Part shown: positions 31,893-39,895 of the stretch, in pieces
Layout: each line of letters starts with the position of its first letter
How positions within the stretch are numbered: position 1 is the first letter of the stretch
Origin: Idiomarina abyssalis
Lineage (GTDB): Bacteria; Pseudomonadota; Gammaproteobacteria; Enterobacterales; Alteromonadaceae
NCBI RefSeq assembly: GCF_900116625.1
Contig: NZ_FPBE01000006.1
Location: 107,835 to 171,834 of the forward strand
Length of the DNA: 64,000 nucleotides
Reading direction: 5' to 3'
Translations under genes and position numbers: made by a program
The notes under the pieces: model-generated
Seen by the model: only the letters and a program-made list of their open reading frames with translations
Database searches by the model: none
What the model was told of the DNA's origin: nothing

Positions 31893-32855
31893 ATGAAAAA
31901 AATATTAACCATAGTTGGTTTATCGCTACTTATGTTCGGCTCTGCTATAGCAGCTCAGGAAAAGGTGGATGAAACGCTGGCTGTTTCACCAGCGGCAAGG
32001 GTCTCTATTGATAATATGAGAGGGAAGGTTGAGCTTATAGTAAATGACAAAGATGAAATTCGGGTTGTGGGAAAACTCGATGAAAAAGCGGAAGACTTTG
32101 TTTTTGAACAGAGGGGGACAGGGGTTCACATTAACGTAAAAGTACCTGAACAAAGAGGCTTTAACGTGTCTTCAGACGACTCTGAAGGTTCAGATCTCAA
32201 AATATACCTGCCTTCATCTATGGATATTAGTGTCAATGGTGTCTCCATGGATGTCTCTGCAAATGACTTTGATGGCGGCCTGGAAATCCGCTTGGTTAGT
32301 GGTGACATAGAGGTTAGTGGCATTAAAAACCGGGTGCTTTTAAAGACTGTCAGCGGTGATATCGATGCTGAAGAACTTGAAGGAGAGGTTCGCTTCGAAA
32401 CCGTTAGTGGCGACATTATGGACATTAACAATGGTTCAGAGTCAGCGACTTATCAGTCAGTAAGCGGTGATATTACCAGCCAGTCAGATTCTGTTGCGGA
32501 ACTTACAGTGCAGTCAGTGTCAGGCGATATTGATGTTAAAGCCGGTGTACTGCGCAAAGGGAAAGTGACAACAGTCAGTGGCGACGCCATACTGACCGCC
32601 GGCTTGCACAGTACTGCTCGCATAGAGTCCAGTTCGGTAAGTGGGGACTTAACCTTTAAGTGGATGGGCGATATTCATTCCAGCTTTAATATTAAGTCTA
32701 ATGCAGGTGGTGAAATCACCAACCGACTAACTGATGATAAAGCCAATGAAGCAGAGTGGGGCCCATCGTCCAGACTGGAGTTCTCTGTCGGTGACGCAAG
32801 TGCAGATGTTTCAGCGACAACCGTTAGCGGTGAAATTACACTCGATAAAAATTAA
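31893..32855 (+). CDS. secreted DUF4097-like repeat protein
   Basis: A 320-residue exported protein: signal peptide MKKILTIVGLSLLMFGSAIA cut near AAQ, then a repetitive beta-strand domain. The tetrapeptide VSGD, or VSGE at the end, recurs eight times at about 20-residue spacing from about residue 135 to the C terminus, typical of DUF4097 putative-adhesin beta solenoids. No catalytic residues or membrane anchor. It follows the anti-sigma-like gene by 13 bases, with AGGAG. I infer a periplasmic or surface effector or sensor of the sigma module. Confidence 0.82.
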   Translation: MKKILTIVGLSLLMFGSAIAAQEKVDETLAVSPAARVSIDNMRGKVELIVNDKDEIRVVGKLDEKAEDFVFEQRGTGVHINVKVPEQRGFNVSSDDSEGSDLKIYLPSSMDISVNGVSMDVSANDFDGGLEIRLVSGDIEVSGIKNRVLLKTVSGDIDAEELEGEVRFETVSGDIMDINNGSESATYQSVSGDITSQSDSVAELTVQSVSGDIDVKAGVLRKGKVTTVSGDAILTAGLHSTARIESSSVSGDLTFKWMGDIHSSFNIKSNAGGEITNRLTDDKANEAEWGPSSRLEFSVGDASADVSATTVSGEITLDKN

Positions 32856-32889
32856 ATACTTCAGTTAAGCCTTGCTGTGCTTTCTAAAT

Positions 32890-32927
32890 AAGAGGGGATT
32901 TTGTATAGTAATCCCCTCTTATTATTT
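32890..32927. terminator. hairpin between the sigma module and dnaB
   Basis: A perfect 11-bp inverted repeat (AAGAGGGGATT / AATCCCCTCTT) with a 9-base loop, followed by ATTATTT. It probably ends the sigma-module transcript; the broken T-run leaves strength uncertain. Confidence 0.6.
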
Positions 32928-32950
32928 CCCTTGGCGAGACAACTTTCCTC

Positions 32951-34345
32951 ATGGCAGAGAAGTCAAAAAAACGCGACGCATCCATAGAAGCTTTAAGATC
33001 AGCTCCACATTCAATTGAAGCGGAGCAGTCCGTTCTTGGTGGACTCATGCTGGACAATGATGCCTGGGATAATGTCGCCGGCAGTGTCATCGCAGAAGAC
33101 TTCTATCACCGCTCGCATCGACTCATTTTCAAAGCAATGCACGAGCTTGCGCAGCGTAGTCAGCCAATGGACTTAGTTACCGTCTCTGAGACCCTGGAAA
33201 GCTCTGGTGAATTAGAACAGGTTGGCGGGTTCGCATACTTGGGAGAGATTGCAAAAAATACACCAAGTGCCGCTAATATACTCGCCTACGCAAATATTGT
33301 CCGCGAGCGAGCGGTATTGCGTGAGATGATAGGTGCAGCAAATGAAATTGCTGAGTCCGGCTATGATACACAAGGGCGCAGCAGCGCAGAGCTTTTAGAC
33401 TTAGCCGAATCTAAAGTCTTTCAGATAGCAGAGAAACGTGTCAGCTCAAGTGAAGGGCCGCAAGGCATTAACCTGATTTTGCAGCGCACGGTTAGCCGTA
33501 TTGAGCAATTAAGTAAACTTAAAAACAATAATGGCGTAACCGGTGTGTCGACCGGCTTTACCGATTTGGATCAAATGACTGCCGGGCTACAACCTTCCGA
33601 TTTGGTTATCGTTGCAGCACGTCCTTCTATGGGTAAGACAACCTTTGCTATGAACCTGGCTGAGAATATTGCGCTTAACGATGACCGGCCAGTGTTGGTA
33701 TTTAGTTTAGAGATGCCTGCTGAGCAGTTAATGATGCGTATGTTGGCGTCGCTAAGCCGGGTTGATCAGAATAAGGTGCGTACGGGTAAACTTGAAGATG
33801 ATGACTGGGCGCGCATTGCCTCGGTCATGAATATGTTAAATGATAAAAACAATATATACATAGACGACTCTTCAGGCTTAACGCCTACCGAAGTTCGTTC
33901 CCGTGCCCGCCGTATTCATAGAGAACACAAGGGTATTTCTATGATTATGGTCGATTACCTTCAGCTCATGACAGTACCGGGTATGTCGGAGAACCGGACA
34001 CTAGAAATTGCCGAGATCTCGCGTTCTTTAAAGTCCCTGGCGAAAGAATTGGAAGTGCCGGTTGTCGCACTGTCGCAGCTTAACCGTTCATTAGAGCAAC
34101 GCTCGGACAAGCGTCCGGTTAACTCAGACTTACGTGAGTCAGGTTCTATTGAGCAGGATGCAGACGTCATTATGTTTATCTATCGGGATGAGGTTTATCA
34201 TCCCGAATCAGCGGAACAAGGCCTGGCGGAAATTATCATTGGTAAGCAGCGTAACGGGCCTATTGGCAGGGTAGAGCTGAAGTTCCATGGGCAACTATCG
34301 AGGTTCGATAACTATGCCCGTAACATTAGCGACGACCGTTACTAA
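32951..34345 (+). CDS. dnaB: replicative DNA helicase DnaB
   Basis: Hexameric 5'-to-3' helicase of the replication fork, 464 residues (E. coli 471). The N-terminal DnaG-binding domain (HSIEAEQSVLGGLMLDNDAW) is followed by a RecA-like domain with Walker A ARPSMGKTT (Lys229, Thr230), Walker B MIMVDYLQLM and the arginine-finger region EQDADVIMFIYRDE. No intein. dnaB often follows rplI in other bacteria; here three genes intervene. A hairpin covers its stop. Confidence 0.97.
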   Translation: MAEKSKKRDASIEALRSAPHSIEAEQSVLGGLMLDNDAWDNVAGSVIAEDFYHRSHRLIFKAMHELAQRSQPMDLVTVSETLESSGELEQVGGFAYLGEIAKNTPSAANILAYANIVRERAVLREMIGAANEIAESGYDTQGRSSAELLDLAESKVFQIAEKRVSSSEGPQGINLILQRTVSRIEQLSKLKNNNGVTGVSTGFTDLDQMTAGLQPSDLVIVAARPSMGKTTFAMNLAENIALNDDRPVLVFSLEMPAEQLMMRMLASLSRVDQNKVRTGKLEDDDWARIASVMNMLNDKNNIYIDDSSGLTPTEVRSRARRIHREHKGISMIMVDYLQLMTVPGMSENRTLEIAEISRSLKSLAKELEVPVVALSQLNRSLEQRSDKRPVNSDLRESGSIEQDADVIMFIYRDEVYHPESAEQGLAEIIIGKQRNGPIGRVELKFHGQLSRFDNYARNISDDRY

Positions 34346-34354
34346 TCGTCGCTA
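34327..34354. other. hairpin spanning the convergent dnaB and cheX stops
   Basis: TAGCGACGA and TCGTCGCTA form a 9-bp stem with a 10-base loop that includes the dnaB stop codon and reaches the cheX stop. No T-run follows on either strand, so it is a possible 3'-end stabiliser more than a classical terminator. Confidence 0.4.
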
Positions 34355-34822
34355 GTTAATTCTGTCGAAGCAGATTTCAATATAAGCTTTTCCGGCGACA
34401 TGATTGAACGGCATAATCAGTTTTGAACCTTCTGATTTGTGCGAAATGGTATGGTCCTTTCCGGATACCACTATCGGTGTTGCCATATCAAAATCATAGC
34501 CTTTTTCACCCAAAGTTTTTTTTGCGCCACCAGTGACCATATTGGTGATTTCACCGACCATGTCACACACATCTTCATTAATTGAGTCCGGCAGCTCGCC
34601 TAACATCTTGTTCATTATTTCGCAGGCTAAGTTCTCTTCAAAAGATATGGAAAATGAGCCTTTAATTTGCGGTCCGACCATACCGATGATGCCCGATACA
34701 TCCCCACGAGCGTACTCATCTTTTTTAAGCTGCGCTTTACCGGGTTTCAATTCCATTTGAGCCATCATCGACAAGACATTTTGCAGTGCCTGAAGAAATG
34801 GATTTACGAACTCGGCATTCAT
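34352..34822 (-). CDS. cheX: CheX-family chemotaxis phosphatase
   Basis: A 156-residue cytoplasmic protein of the CheC/CheX/FliY phosphatase class, which dephosphorylates CheY-like response regulators. The catalytic ExxN pattern is Glu91-Asn94 in DMVGEITNMVTGGAKKTL. The surrounding alpha-beta pattern fits CheX. No chemotaxis gene lies nearby, so its partner regulator must be encoded elsewhere. Only 3 bases separate its start from the stop of the upstream DUF6702-like gene, so it is probably the last gene of the M1 peptidase operon. Confidence 0.85.
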   Translation of the reverse strand: MNAEFVNPFLQALQNVLSMMAQMELKPGKAQLKKDEYARGDVSGIIGMVGPQIKGSFSISFEENLACEIMNKMLGELPDSINEDVCDMVGEITNMVTGGAKKTLGEKGYDFDMATPIVVSGKDHTISHKSEGSKLIMPFNHVAGKAYIEICFDRIN

Positions 34823-34825
34823 TGT

Positions 34826-35332
34826 TTATTCCTTTATATCTTGCTGACACTTAATTGTGTCAGATGTGTTTTCAATGGTTAAAATTAGACTACGATTACC
34901 ATAGTCATCAACAACATTGATAGTATTTACCTGTGCTGAAAAATTGTTCATCAAAAGCGTATTGGATAATGTCCACCTGCACAGGTTATCACGCTTAGGG
35001 ACTTCCTGATAAATCCAAATTTTCTGATAGTCTGCTTCAAAACCTACCCAGCTTGGTTTAACGGTTTCTCCCTGGGCGTTTGTGAGTTGAAACTCTTCAT
35101 TTACCCAGCTACGAATTTGCTTTTCCGCATCTTCTTGCTCAAGTCTGAAGGCTTTACCCAGCCGCTTTTTCAGCGCCTGCTGTACGTCGTGCAAAGTATA
35201 TTGATGCACAATTTCAATAGCATCGGTGTTCTTGTTGGTGCTAATTTCGGTCAACCCAAAAAAGTACCGATGCGCTGATACCGAGGGTATCAGCGCAAAA
35301 GTCAGAACAATAGCAGCAACGAATTTAATCAT
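34826..35332 (-). CDS. secreted DUF6702-like protein
   Basis: A 168-residue exported protein: signal peptide ending SVSA, then HRYFFGLTEISTN, the His-containing opening typical of DUF6702, and the EIVHQYTLHDVQQALKK block. Function unknown. It overlaps the M1 peptidase gene by 8 bases and is followed by cheX 3 bases later. DUF6702 genes are often paired with M1 peptidases, which supports the call, though I could not run a search. Confidence 0.7.
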   Translation of the reverse strand: MIKFVAAIVLTFALIPSVSAHRYFFGLTEISTNKNTDAIEIVHQYTLHDVQQALKKRLGKAFRLEQEDAEKQIRSWVNEEFQLTNAQGETVKPSWVGFEADYQKIWIYQEVPKRDNLCRWTLSNTLLMNNFSAQVNTINVVDDYGNRSLILTIENTSDTIKCQQDIKE

Positions 35333-37655
35333 CGTTACCTGACTCCAACTCCTGGTTATAGTCTTCCATCATGCTCTTATTACGGTCATCTCGTTTGAAA
35401 AGCTCAATTCGTGATGGTACAGCACGAGCCGGCCAATAATTATTATCGGTGTCTACGTCTGCTGTTTCCCAGTTAGGGTCAACAATGACCTGAGTAAGCG
35501 TTTTATCACGGATTAATAACTTACTGACGCTCTCTGGTGAACGTCGCCAAACTTCAGCAGGAATACGAACATGCTCTTTAGTACCGTCTTCATAGTGAAG
35601 GTCTAGCAAGATAGGCATAACTAAGCCGCCTTTGTTAGCAAAGTCGAGCACATAGAAATTACTGCCGTTTTCCAGCATTTGTTTCTGTTCGTCATTGAGT
35701 CCTTCAATGAGTTTTCTGTATTCGTTACGGTCTGCATTAGTTACCGTAAACTCATCGTTCTCGTTATAGAAGTCGGCAAGCTGTGGTTGTTGATGAATTT
35801 TATAATTAACATCGGCGTTGCGCTTGGTGGTTAAAGATTCAGGCTCTGCATCATGCTGTTCTTCCGCCCAGGCTTTTTCAACTTCCGGATCCTGAGTATT
35901 AATCGTTAACTGGTTAACTTGTTCCAGCGAGATATCAACATGGTCAGTCGAATAGAACCAGCCGCGCCAGAACCAATCCAAGTCGACCCCTGAAGCATCT
36001 TCTAAGGTTCTGAATAAATCTTCTGGTGTCGGGCGTTTAAATTTCCAACGCTGCGCGTATTCGCGAAATGCGAAATCAAACAGGTCGCGACCGACAATGG
36101 TTTCACGCAGTATATTTAGAGCGGTAGCTGGCTTCCCATAGGCGTTATTACCGAACTGCAGGATAGACTCTGAGTTGGTCATAATGGGCATCTGGTTACT
36201 ACTGGCCATGTAACGGGTAATGTTACGCGGCTCACCACGCCATGAAGGGTAATCTTTTTCCCATTTTTGTTCAGCCAGGAATTGCAAATACGTGTTTATT
36301 CCTTCGTCCATCCAGGTCCATTGACGCTCATCCGTATTGACGATCATCGGGAAGTAAATATGACCAATCTCGTGAATAATGACCGAAATTAAGCCGTATT
36401 TCGTGCGTTTGGAGTAGTACTTCTCACCCGAGTCTTCGTCAACGTATGGACGAGGGCCATTGAAGGTTATCATTGGGTACTCCATACCACCGACAGGCCC
36501 ATTGACTGAAATTGCTACCGGGTAGGGGTAGTCAAAGCTATAGTCATTGTAATGCTCAATGGTGTGGATAATAGAAGCCGTTGAGTAACGCTCCCATAAA
36601 GGGTTGCCTTCTTCGGGGTAGAAGGACATAGCCAGTACATCAGTGTCGTTTTTCTTGTAGCCCTGAGCGTCCCAGATAAATTTGCGTGAGGAAGCCCAGG
36701 CAAAATCACGAACTTTCTCAGCTTCAAAAATCCAGGTTTTGGTTTGGCTGGTCCCTTCTTTTTGGTTCTCCAGAGCTTCTTCTTCGGTAACAATTTTTAT
36801 TGGTTCGTCGGCGTTACGTGCAGCTTCCAGACGCTGGCGTTGGATGGACGTCAGAACATCTTCCGGGTTCTGTAAAACACCGGTAGAGGCAACAATGTGA
36901 TCCGCCGGAACCGTAATTTCTACACGGTAGTCACCGAACTCCAAAGCGAACTCCCCATTGCCGACAAACTGTTTGTTCTGCCAACCTTCAGCGTCATAAT
37001 ACGCTGCCATACGAGGGAACCACTGTGCCATTTCGTACAAGTAGTTGCCGTCTTCTTCAAAGTATTCGTAGCCGCCGCGACCGCCCAGCACCTCAGCTTC
37101 AATGATGTTGAATTGCCAGTTGATATTAAATGTGACGCTATCACCACTTTTTAGCGGCTCACTGAGATCAAGCCGTAACATGGTGTCGTTAACATAATGC
37201 GCAAGCGGTTCACCATTTTCTTTACTGATTTCAGTAAGCTCATAGCCAGCAGGAAAGCTTTCCTGAGTTAACATACTTTCCATACGGGAAAAACTAACAC
37301 GCTCTAAACTTCCTGTGGCCCGGCTTTGTGGCCCGATAGAGTCCTTTTTGAATCGGTTTTGATCAAGCTGAACCCACAAGTAACGCAGGGTGTCTGGTGA
37401 GTTATTGGTGTAAGTAATGGTGCTTTTAGCGGTAATACGTTGATTCTCGTCATCTAACGCGACCTGGATCTTATAATCGGCTTCTTGTTGCCAGTATGCG
37501 TGGCCGGGCGCTCCGGACGCTGTCCGGTAGATATTTGGACTGCGAAATTTGTCGTCGTTCAGTTGACGGAACTGATCCTCGAATGCCTGGGCTGTTGCCG
37601 CTTGGTTTACGGTAAAGCAAACCGCTGCAGCCGCTAAAAGATGACTGAGTTTCAT
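35325..37655 (-). CDS. M1 family zinc metallopeptidase, secreted
   Basis: A 776-residue exported aminopeptidase-like enzyme. Signal peptide MKLSHLLAAAAVCFTVNQAATA. The gluzincin site is complete: His428-Glu429-x-x-His432, and 18 residues later Glu451 in WMDEGINTYLQ. The exopeptidase motif appears as GGMEYPMITF. The N-terminal beta domain runs before residue 250; the Gln/Glu-rich C terminus lacks the full ERAP-like domain. Probably a periplasmic peptide-scavenging enzyme. First of a three-gene run with the DUF6702-like gene and cheX. Confidence 0.92.
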   Translation of the reverse strand: MKLSHLLAAAAVCFTVNQAATAQAFEDQFRQLNDDKFRSPNIYRTASGAPGHAYWQQEADYKIQVALDDENQRITAKSTITYTNNSPDTLRYLWVQLDQNRFKKDSIGPQSRATGSLERVSFSRMESMLTQESFPAGYELTEISKENGEPLAHYVNDTMLRLDLSEPLKSGDSVTFNINWQFNIIEAEVLGGRGGYEYFEEDGNYLYEMAQWFPRMAAYYDAEGWQNKQFVGNGEFALEFGDYRVEITVPADHIVASTGVLQNPEDVLTSIQRQRLEAARNADEPIKIVTEEEALENQKEGTSQTKTWIFEAEKVRDFAWASSRKFIWDAQGYKKNDTDVLAMSFYPEEGNPLWERYSTASIIHTIEHYNDYSFDYPYPVAISVNGPVGGMEYPMITFNGPRPYVDEDSGEKYYSKRTKYGLISVIIHEIGHIYFPMIVNTDERQWTWMDEGINTYLQFLAEQKWEKDYPSWRGEPRNITRYMASSNQMPIMTNSESILQFGNNAYGKPATALNILRETIVGRDLFDFAFREYAQRWKFKRPTPEDLFRTLEDASGVDLDWFWRGWFYSTDHVDISLEQVNQLTINTQDPEVEKAWAEEQHDAEPESLTTKRNADVNYKIHQQPQLADFYNENDEFTVTNADRNEYRKLIEGLNDEQKQMLENGSNFYVLDFANKGGLVMPILLDLHYEDGTKEHVRIPAEVWRRSPESVSKLLIRDKTLTQVIVDPNWETADVDTDNNYWPARAVPSRIELFKRDDRNKSMMEDYNQELESGNDD

Positions 37656-37696
37656 TGTGCTACCTATTGTTATTTATTATTTATGGGTACAACTAT

Positions 37697-38137
37697 TCAA
37701 TGGCACTTAGCGCACAAGCCATGTGCCTCTATAGTTTGGTTTTGAACTTTAAAGCCTTGATCTTCCGCCTGGTGCTTTAACTCGTCATAAACACCCTCAG
37801 ACTGAATTTCCTGAACGTCTCCGCAGGATTCACAAATGAGCATTTGCACAGGATGCTGATGATCAAAATGTGAGCAAAGAACAAAGCTGTTTGATGATGT
37901 GATTTTATGAACGAAGCCTTGCTCTTGTAGAAAGTCTAGAGCGCGATAAATAGTAGGAGGTTTTGCGTTTGGCATGACCTCACGCAGTTGATCGAGTAAA
38001 TCGTAGGCTCCGACAGCTCCTGAGTGCTCAGCGAGTATTGCAAAAACTTCGCGCCGGGCATTTGTGAGTCGGGCACCGCGTTGTTGGCAGAGCTTCTCTG
38101 CTTTATGTATCAATCGTTGTGCTTCTTGAGCTGTCAT
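37697..38137 (-). CDS. zur: Fur-family zinc uptake regulator Zur
   Basis: A 146-residue metalloregulator: winged helix (about 20-80) and a dimerisation domain with metal ligands Cys88, Cys102-x-x-Cys105 and Cys142-x-x-Cys145. The block SGAVGAYDLLDQL resembles Zur more than Fur, and the strict HHDH pattern of Fur is missing. Zur represses zinc importers and spare ribosomal proteins when zinc is ample. Divergent from dusA; I see no clear Zur box in the gap. Confidence 0.85.
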   Translation of the reverse strand: MTAQEAQRLIHKAEKLCQQRGARLTNARREVFAILAEHSGAVGAYDLLDQLREVMPNAKPPTIYRALDFLQEQGFVHKITSSNSFVLCSHFDHQHPVQMLICESCGDVQEIQSEGVYDELKHQAEDQGFKVQNQTIEAHGLCAKCH

Positions 38138-38285
38138 TGTCTACTACTATTTAAGATCGTTCTGGTCATTGTAGAGAGTTTTACAGGCAAGGAAAAGGGT
38201 TTTACGGAAGAGGCTGCTTAGTCGCCTATTCTGAGTTAAAATGTCAGGCAATTACTCGAAATTTATTGACTAACTTTTTAACCGG

Positions 38286-39293
38286 GTGGATGTTTTGGCT
38301 GTACCATATTCTTACAAGCTCTCAGTAGCGCCTATGCTTGACTGGACCGATCGTCACTGTCGGTACTTCCATCGTTTACTAACATCAACCACCCTTCTTT
38401 ATACTGAAATGGTGACGACTGGCGCTATTATTCATGGCCAACAGGATTTTTTAGCATTCAACTCAGAGGAACACCCCGTTGCGCTTCAATTGGGAGGCTC
38501 TGAGCCTGACGCAATGGCTCACTGTGCCGCTTTAGCCCAAGAGCGGGGCTATGATGAAGTTAACATTAATGTTGGTTGTCCTTCTGACCGGGTTCAGAAT
38601 GGAAGTTTTGGTGCATGTTTAATGGCGGAACCTAAAAAAGTAGCTGATTGTGTGAGCGCGATGAAAGCGGTTACCGATATTCCCATAACGGTAAAGACCC
38701 GACTCGGAATAGACCATCAGGACTCCGATGACTTCCTTTATCAGCTAACTGATGCCGTAGTCGCAGCAGGTGCCGACCAATTGACTTTGCACGCGCGCAA
38801 AGCTTGGTTACAAGGCCTGAGTCCTAAAGAAAACAGAGATATTCCCGAGTTGCAATATGAGCGTGTTTACCGGGCACAGCAACGGTATCCCGGTATTCCT
38901 GTTTCGATTAATGGCGGAGTTGCAACTATTGAGGACGTTAAAGAGCATTTAGCTCAAGTTCAAGGTGTGATGATAGGGCGAGCGGCTTATCAGAACCCCT
39001 GGTTGTTGACTGAGTTGGATTCGTTGACGGGGGTTGAGCGGTCAGAGTTGTCCCGGGAAGCGATTGTTACCGCAATGATACCTTATATCGATAACCATAT
39101 CCGTCAGGGTGGCCGAGCATGGCACGTGGCCAGACATATGCTGGGACTCTTTCAGGGAATGGCCGGGGGGAAGCGTTGGCGACAGTATCTTAGCGTGAAA
39201 GGTCCGAGGGCGACTTGTGCTGAGCAATTGCTTTACGGTGCCTTGGCGTTTCGGGATGACCACAGTCAACATGTTTCGTCACTAACCTCATAA
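38286..39293 (+). CDS. dusA: tRNA-dihydrouridine(20/20a) synthase
   Basis: FMN enzyme that reduces uridine 20/20a in the tRNA D-loop. Length 335 (E. coli about 330-345). The family blocks VAPMLDWTDRHCRYFHRLL and YTEMVTTGAI are followed by NVGCPSDRVQNGSFGACLM with the catalytic Cys. The start is GTG 38286. An alternative TTG at 38295 has GGGTGGA just upstream and may be the real start, 3 codons shorter. The region after its stop carries TTAGTG/CACTAA repeats. Confidence 0.94.
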   Translation: MDVLAVPYSYKLSVAPMLDWTDRHCRYFHRLLTSTTLLYTEMVTTGAIIHGQQDFLAFNSEEHPVALQLGGSEPDAMAHCAALAQERGYDEVNINVGCPSDRVQNGSFGACLMAEPKKVADCVSAMKAVTDIPITVKTRLGIDHQDSDDFLYQLTDAVVAAGADQLTLHARKAWLQGLSPKENRDIPELQYERVYRAQQRYPGIPVSINGGVATIEDVKEHLAQVQGVMIGRAAYQNPWLLTELDSLTGVERSELSREAIVTAMIPYIDNHIRQGGRAWHVARHMLGLFQGMAGGKRWRQYLSVKGPRATCAEQLLYGALAFRDDHSQHVSSLTS

Positions 39294-39296
39294 ATA

Positions 39297-39322
39297 CACT
39301 AAAAATTAGTGAAAAACACTAA
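39297..39322. repeat. triple alternating repeat CACTAA/TTAGTG
   Basis: CACTAA at 39297, TTAGTG at 39306 and CACTAA at 39317 alternate in orientation with spacers of 3 and 5 A. A fourth TTAGTG lies at 39418-39423. The first pair overlaps a possible dusA 3' hairpin, but the regular array upstream of a small gene looks like an operator for an unknown regulator. Confidence 0.5.
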
Positions 39323-39397
39323 CCTGCTGAAGGTAAGGTTTTTACTGTTAATTCAATAAATCCATATAAAACAAAATCTTAAATAAAATCAAAAAGC

Positions 39398-39412
39398 TGG
39401 CACAACCTTTGA
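39398..39412 (+). promoter_or_regulatory. possible sigma-54 promoter
   Basis: TGGCAC-N5-TTGA resembles the sigma-54 -24/-12 pattern, with GG then 10 bases then GA instead of the near-invariant GC. An A-rich stretch lies upstream and the ATG is 55 bases downstream. The -12 mismatch keeps confidence low. Confidence 0.3.
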
Positions 39413-39466
39413 ATTAGTTAGTGCGACTTAACTAACGCACTGTCATTTATTCAAAGGAGAAAAATT

Positions 39467-39724
39467 ATGAAAGCGTTAATCGTAAGTGTTGTCAGTGGTG
39501 TTATGTTGTTCAGCGCATCGGCTTCAGCTGCCGATGATAATAGAGATTCTATCGCTGCTGAGATACAAGCTCAGATTGCTGAAATATCAGAGCAAGGTAT
39601 GGAAACTATCAAGCAGTCAGTTTCTGATTCTATTCAGGAGTGGGGCCTTGAATTGTTTTCCAGTCTGCAGTTGACTGAAACTCAAAGTAAAGCGTCCGAA
39701 GAAAAAAGTCAGCAAACTCAGTAG
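39467..39724 (+). CDS. small exported protein of unknown function
   Basis: An 85-residue protein with a clear signal peptide (MKALIVSVVSGVMLFSASASA, cut before ADDN). The mature 64 residues are predicted as amphipathic helix (IAAEIQAQIAEISEQGMETIKQ) with a Gln/Lys/Ser-rich end and no cysteine. AAAGGAGAAAAATT is a good ribosome binding site. It probably shares a transcript with the 36-residue membrane ORF 9 bases downstream. I recognise no family. Confidence 0.75.
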   Translation: MKALIVSVVSGVMLFSASASAADDNRDSIAAEIQAQIAEISEQGMETIKQSVSDSIQEWGLELFSSLQLTETQSKASEEKSQQTQ

Positions 39725-39733
39725 GGAGCTCCC

Positions 39734-39844
39734 ATGATTTTATTAGATCAATGGTGGCTCATTTGGTTGACCGCGCCGGTATTAGGAACGTTAGTCGTCG
39801 GTGCTGTCATAAGTTTCAGCGCATCCCTAATGCGGCACAGCTAG
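39734..39844 (+). CDS. 36-residue membrane protein of unknown function
   Basis: A short ORF (ATG 39734, TAG 39842) encoding one membrane helix, LIWLTAPVLGTLVVGAVISF, with a Trp-rich N-terminal edge and a short basic tail (MRHS). AGGGAG lies 9 bases before the ATG, and the start is 9 bases after the stop of the exported 85-residue protein. Spacing and ribosome binding site support translation. Function unknown. Confidence 0.55.
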   Translation: MILLDQWWLIWLTAPVLGTLVVGAVISFSASLMRHS

Positions 39845-39895
39845 ACTTTTGGTACTCTGCGTATATCTCGTTATAACAATAAAAGAGGAATACGT

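Noticed and set aside
32280..32855. VSGD repeats as a DNA tandem repeat
   Set aside because: The repetition is at protein level; codons differ between units, so it is not a DNA satellite.
39297..39322. Array as the start of a CRISPR
   Set aside because: Units are six bases with spacers of 3-5 bases; far too short and of alternating orientation.
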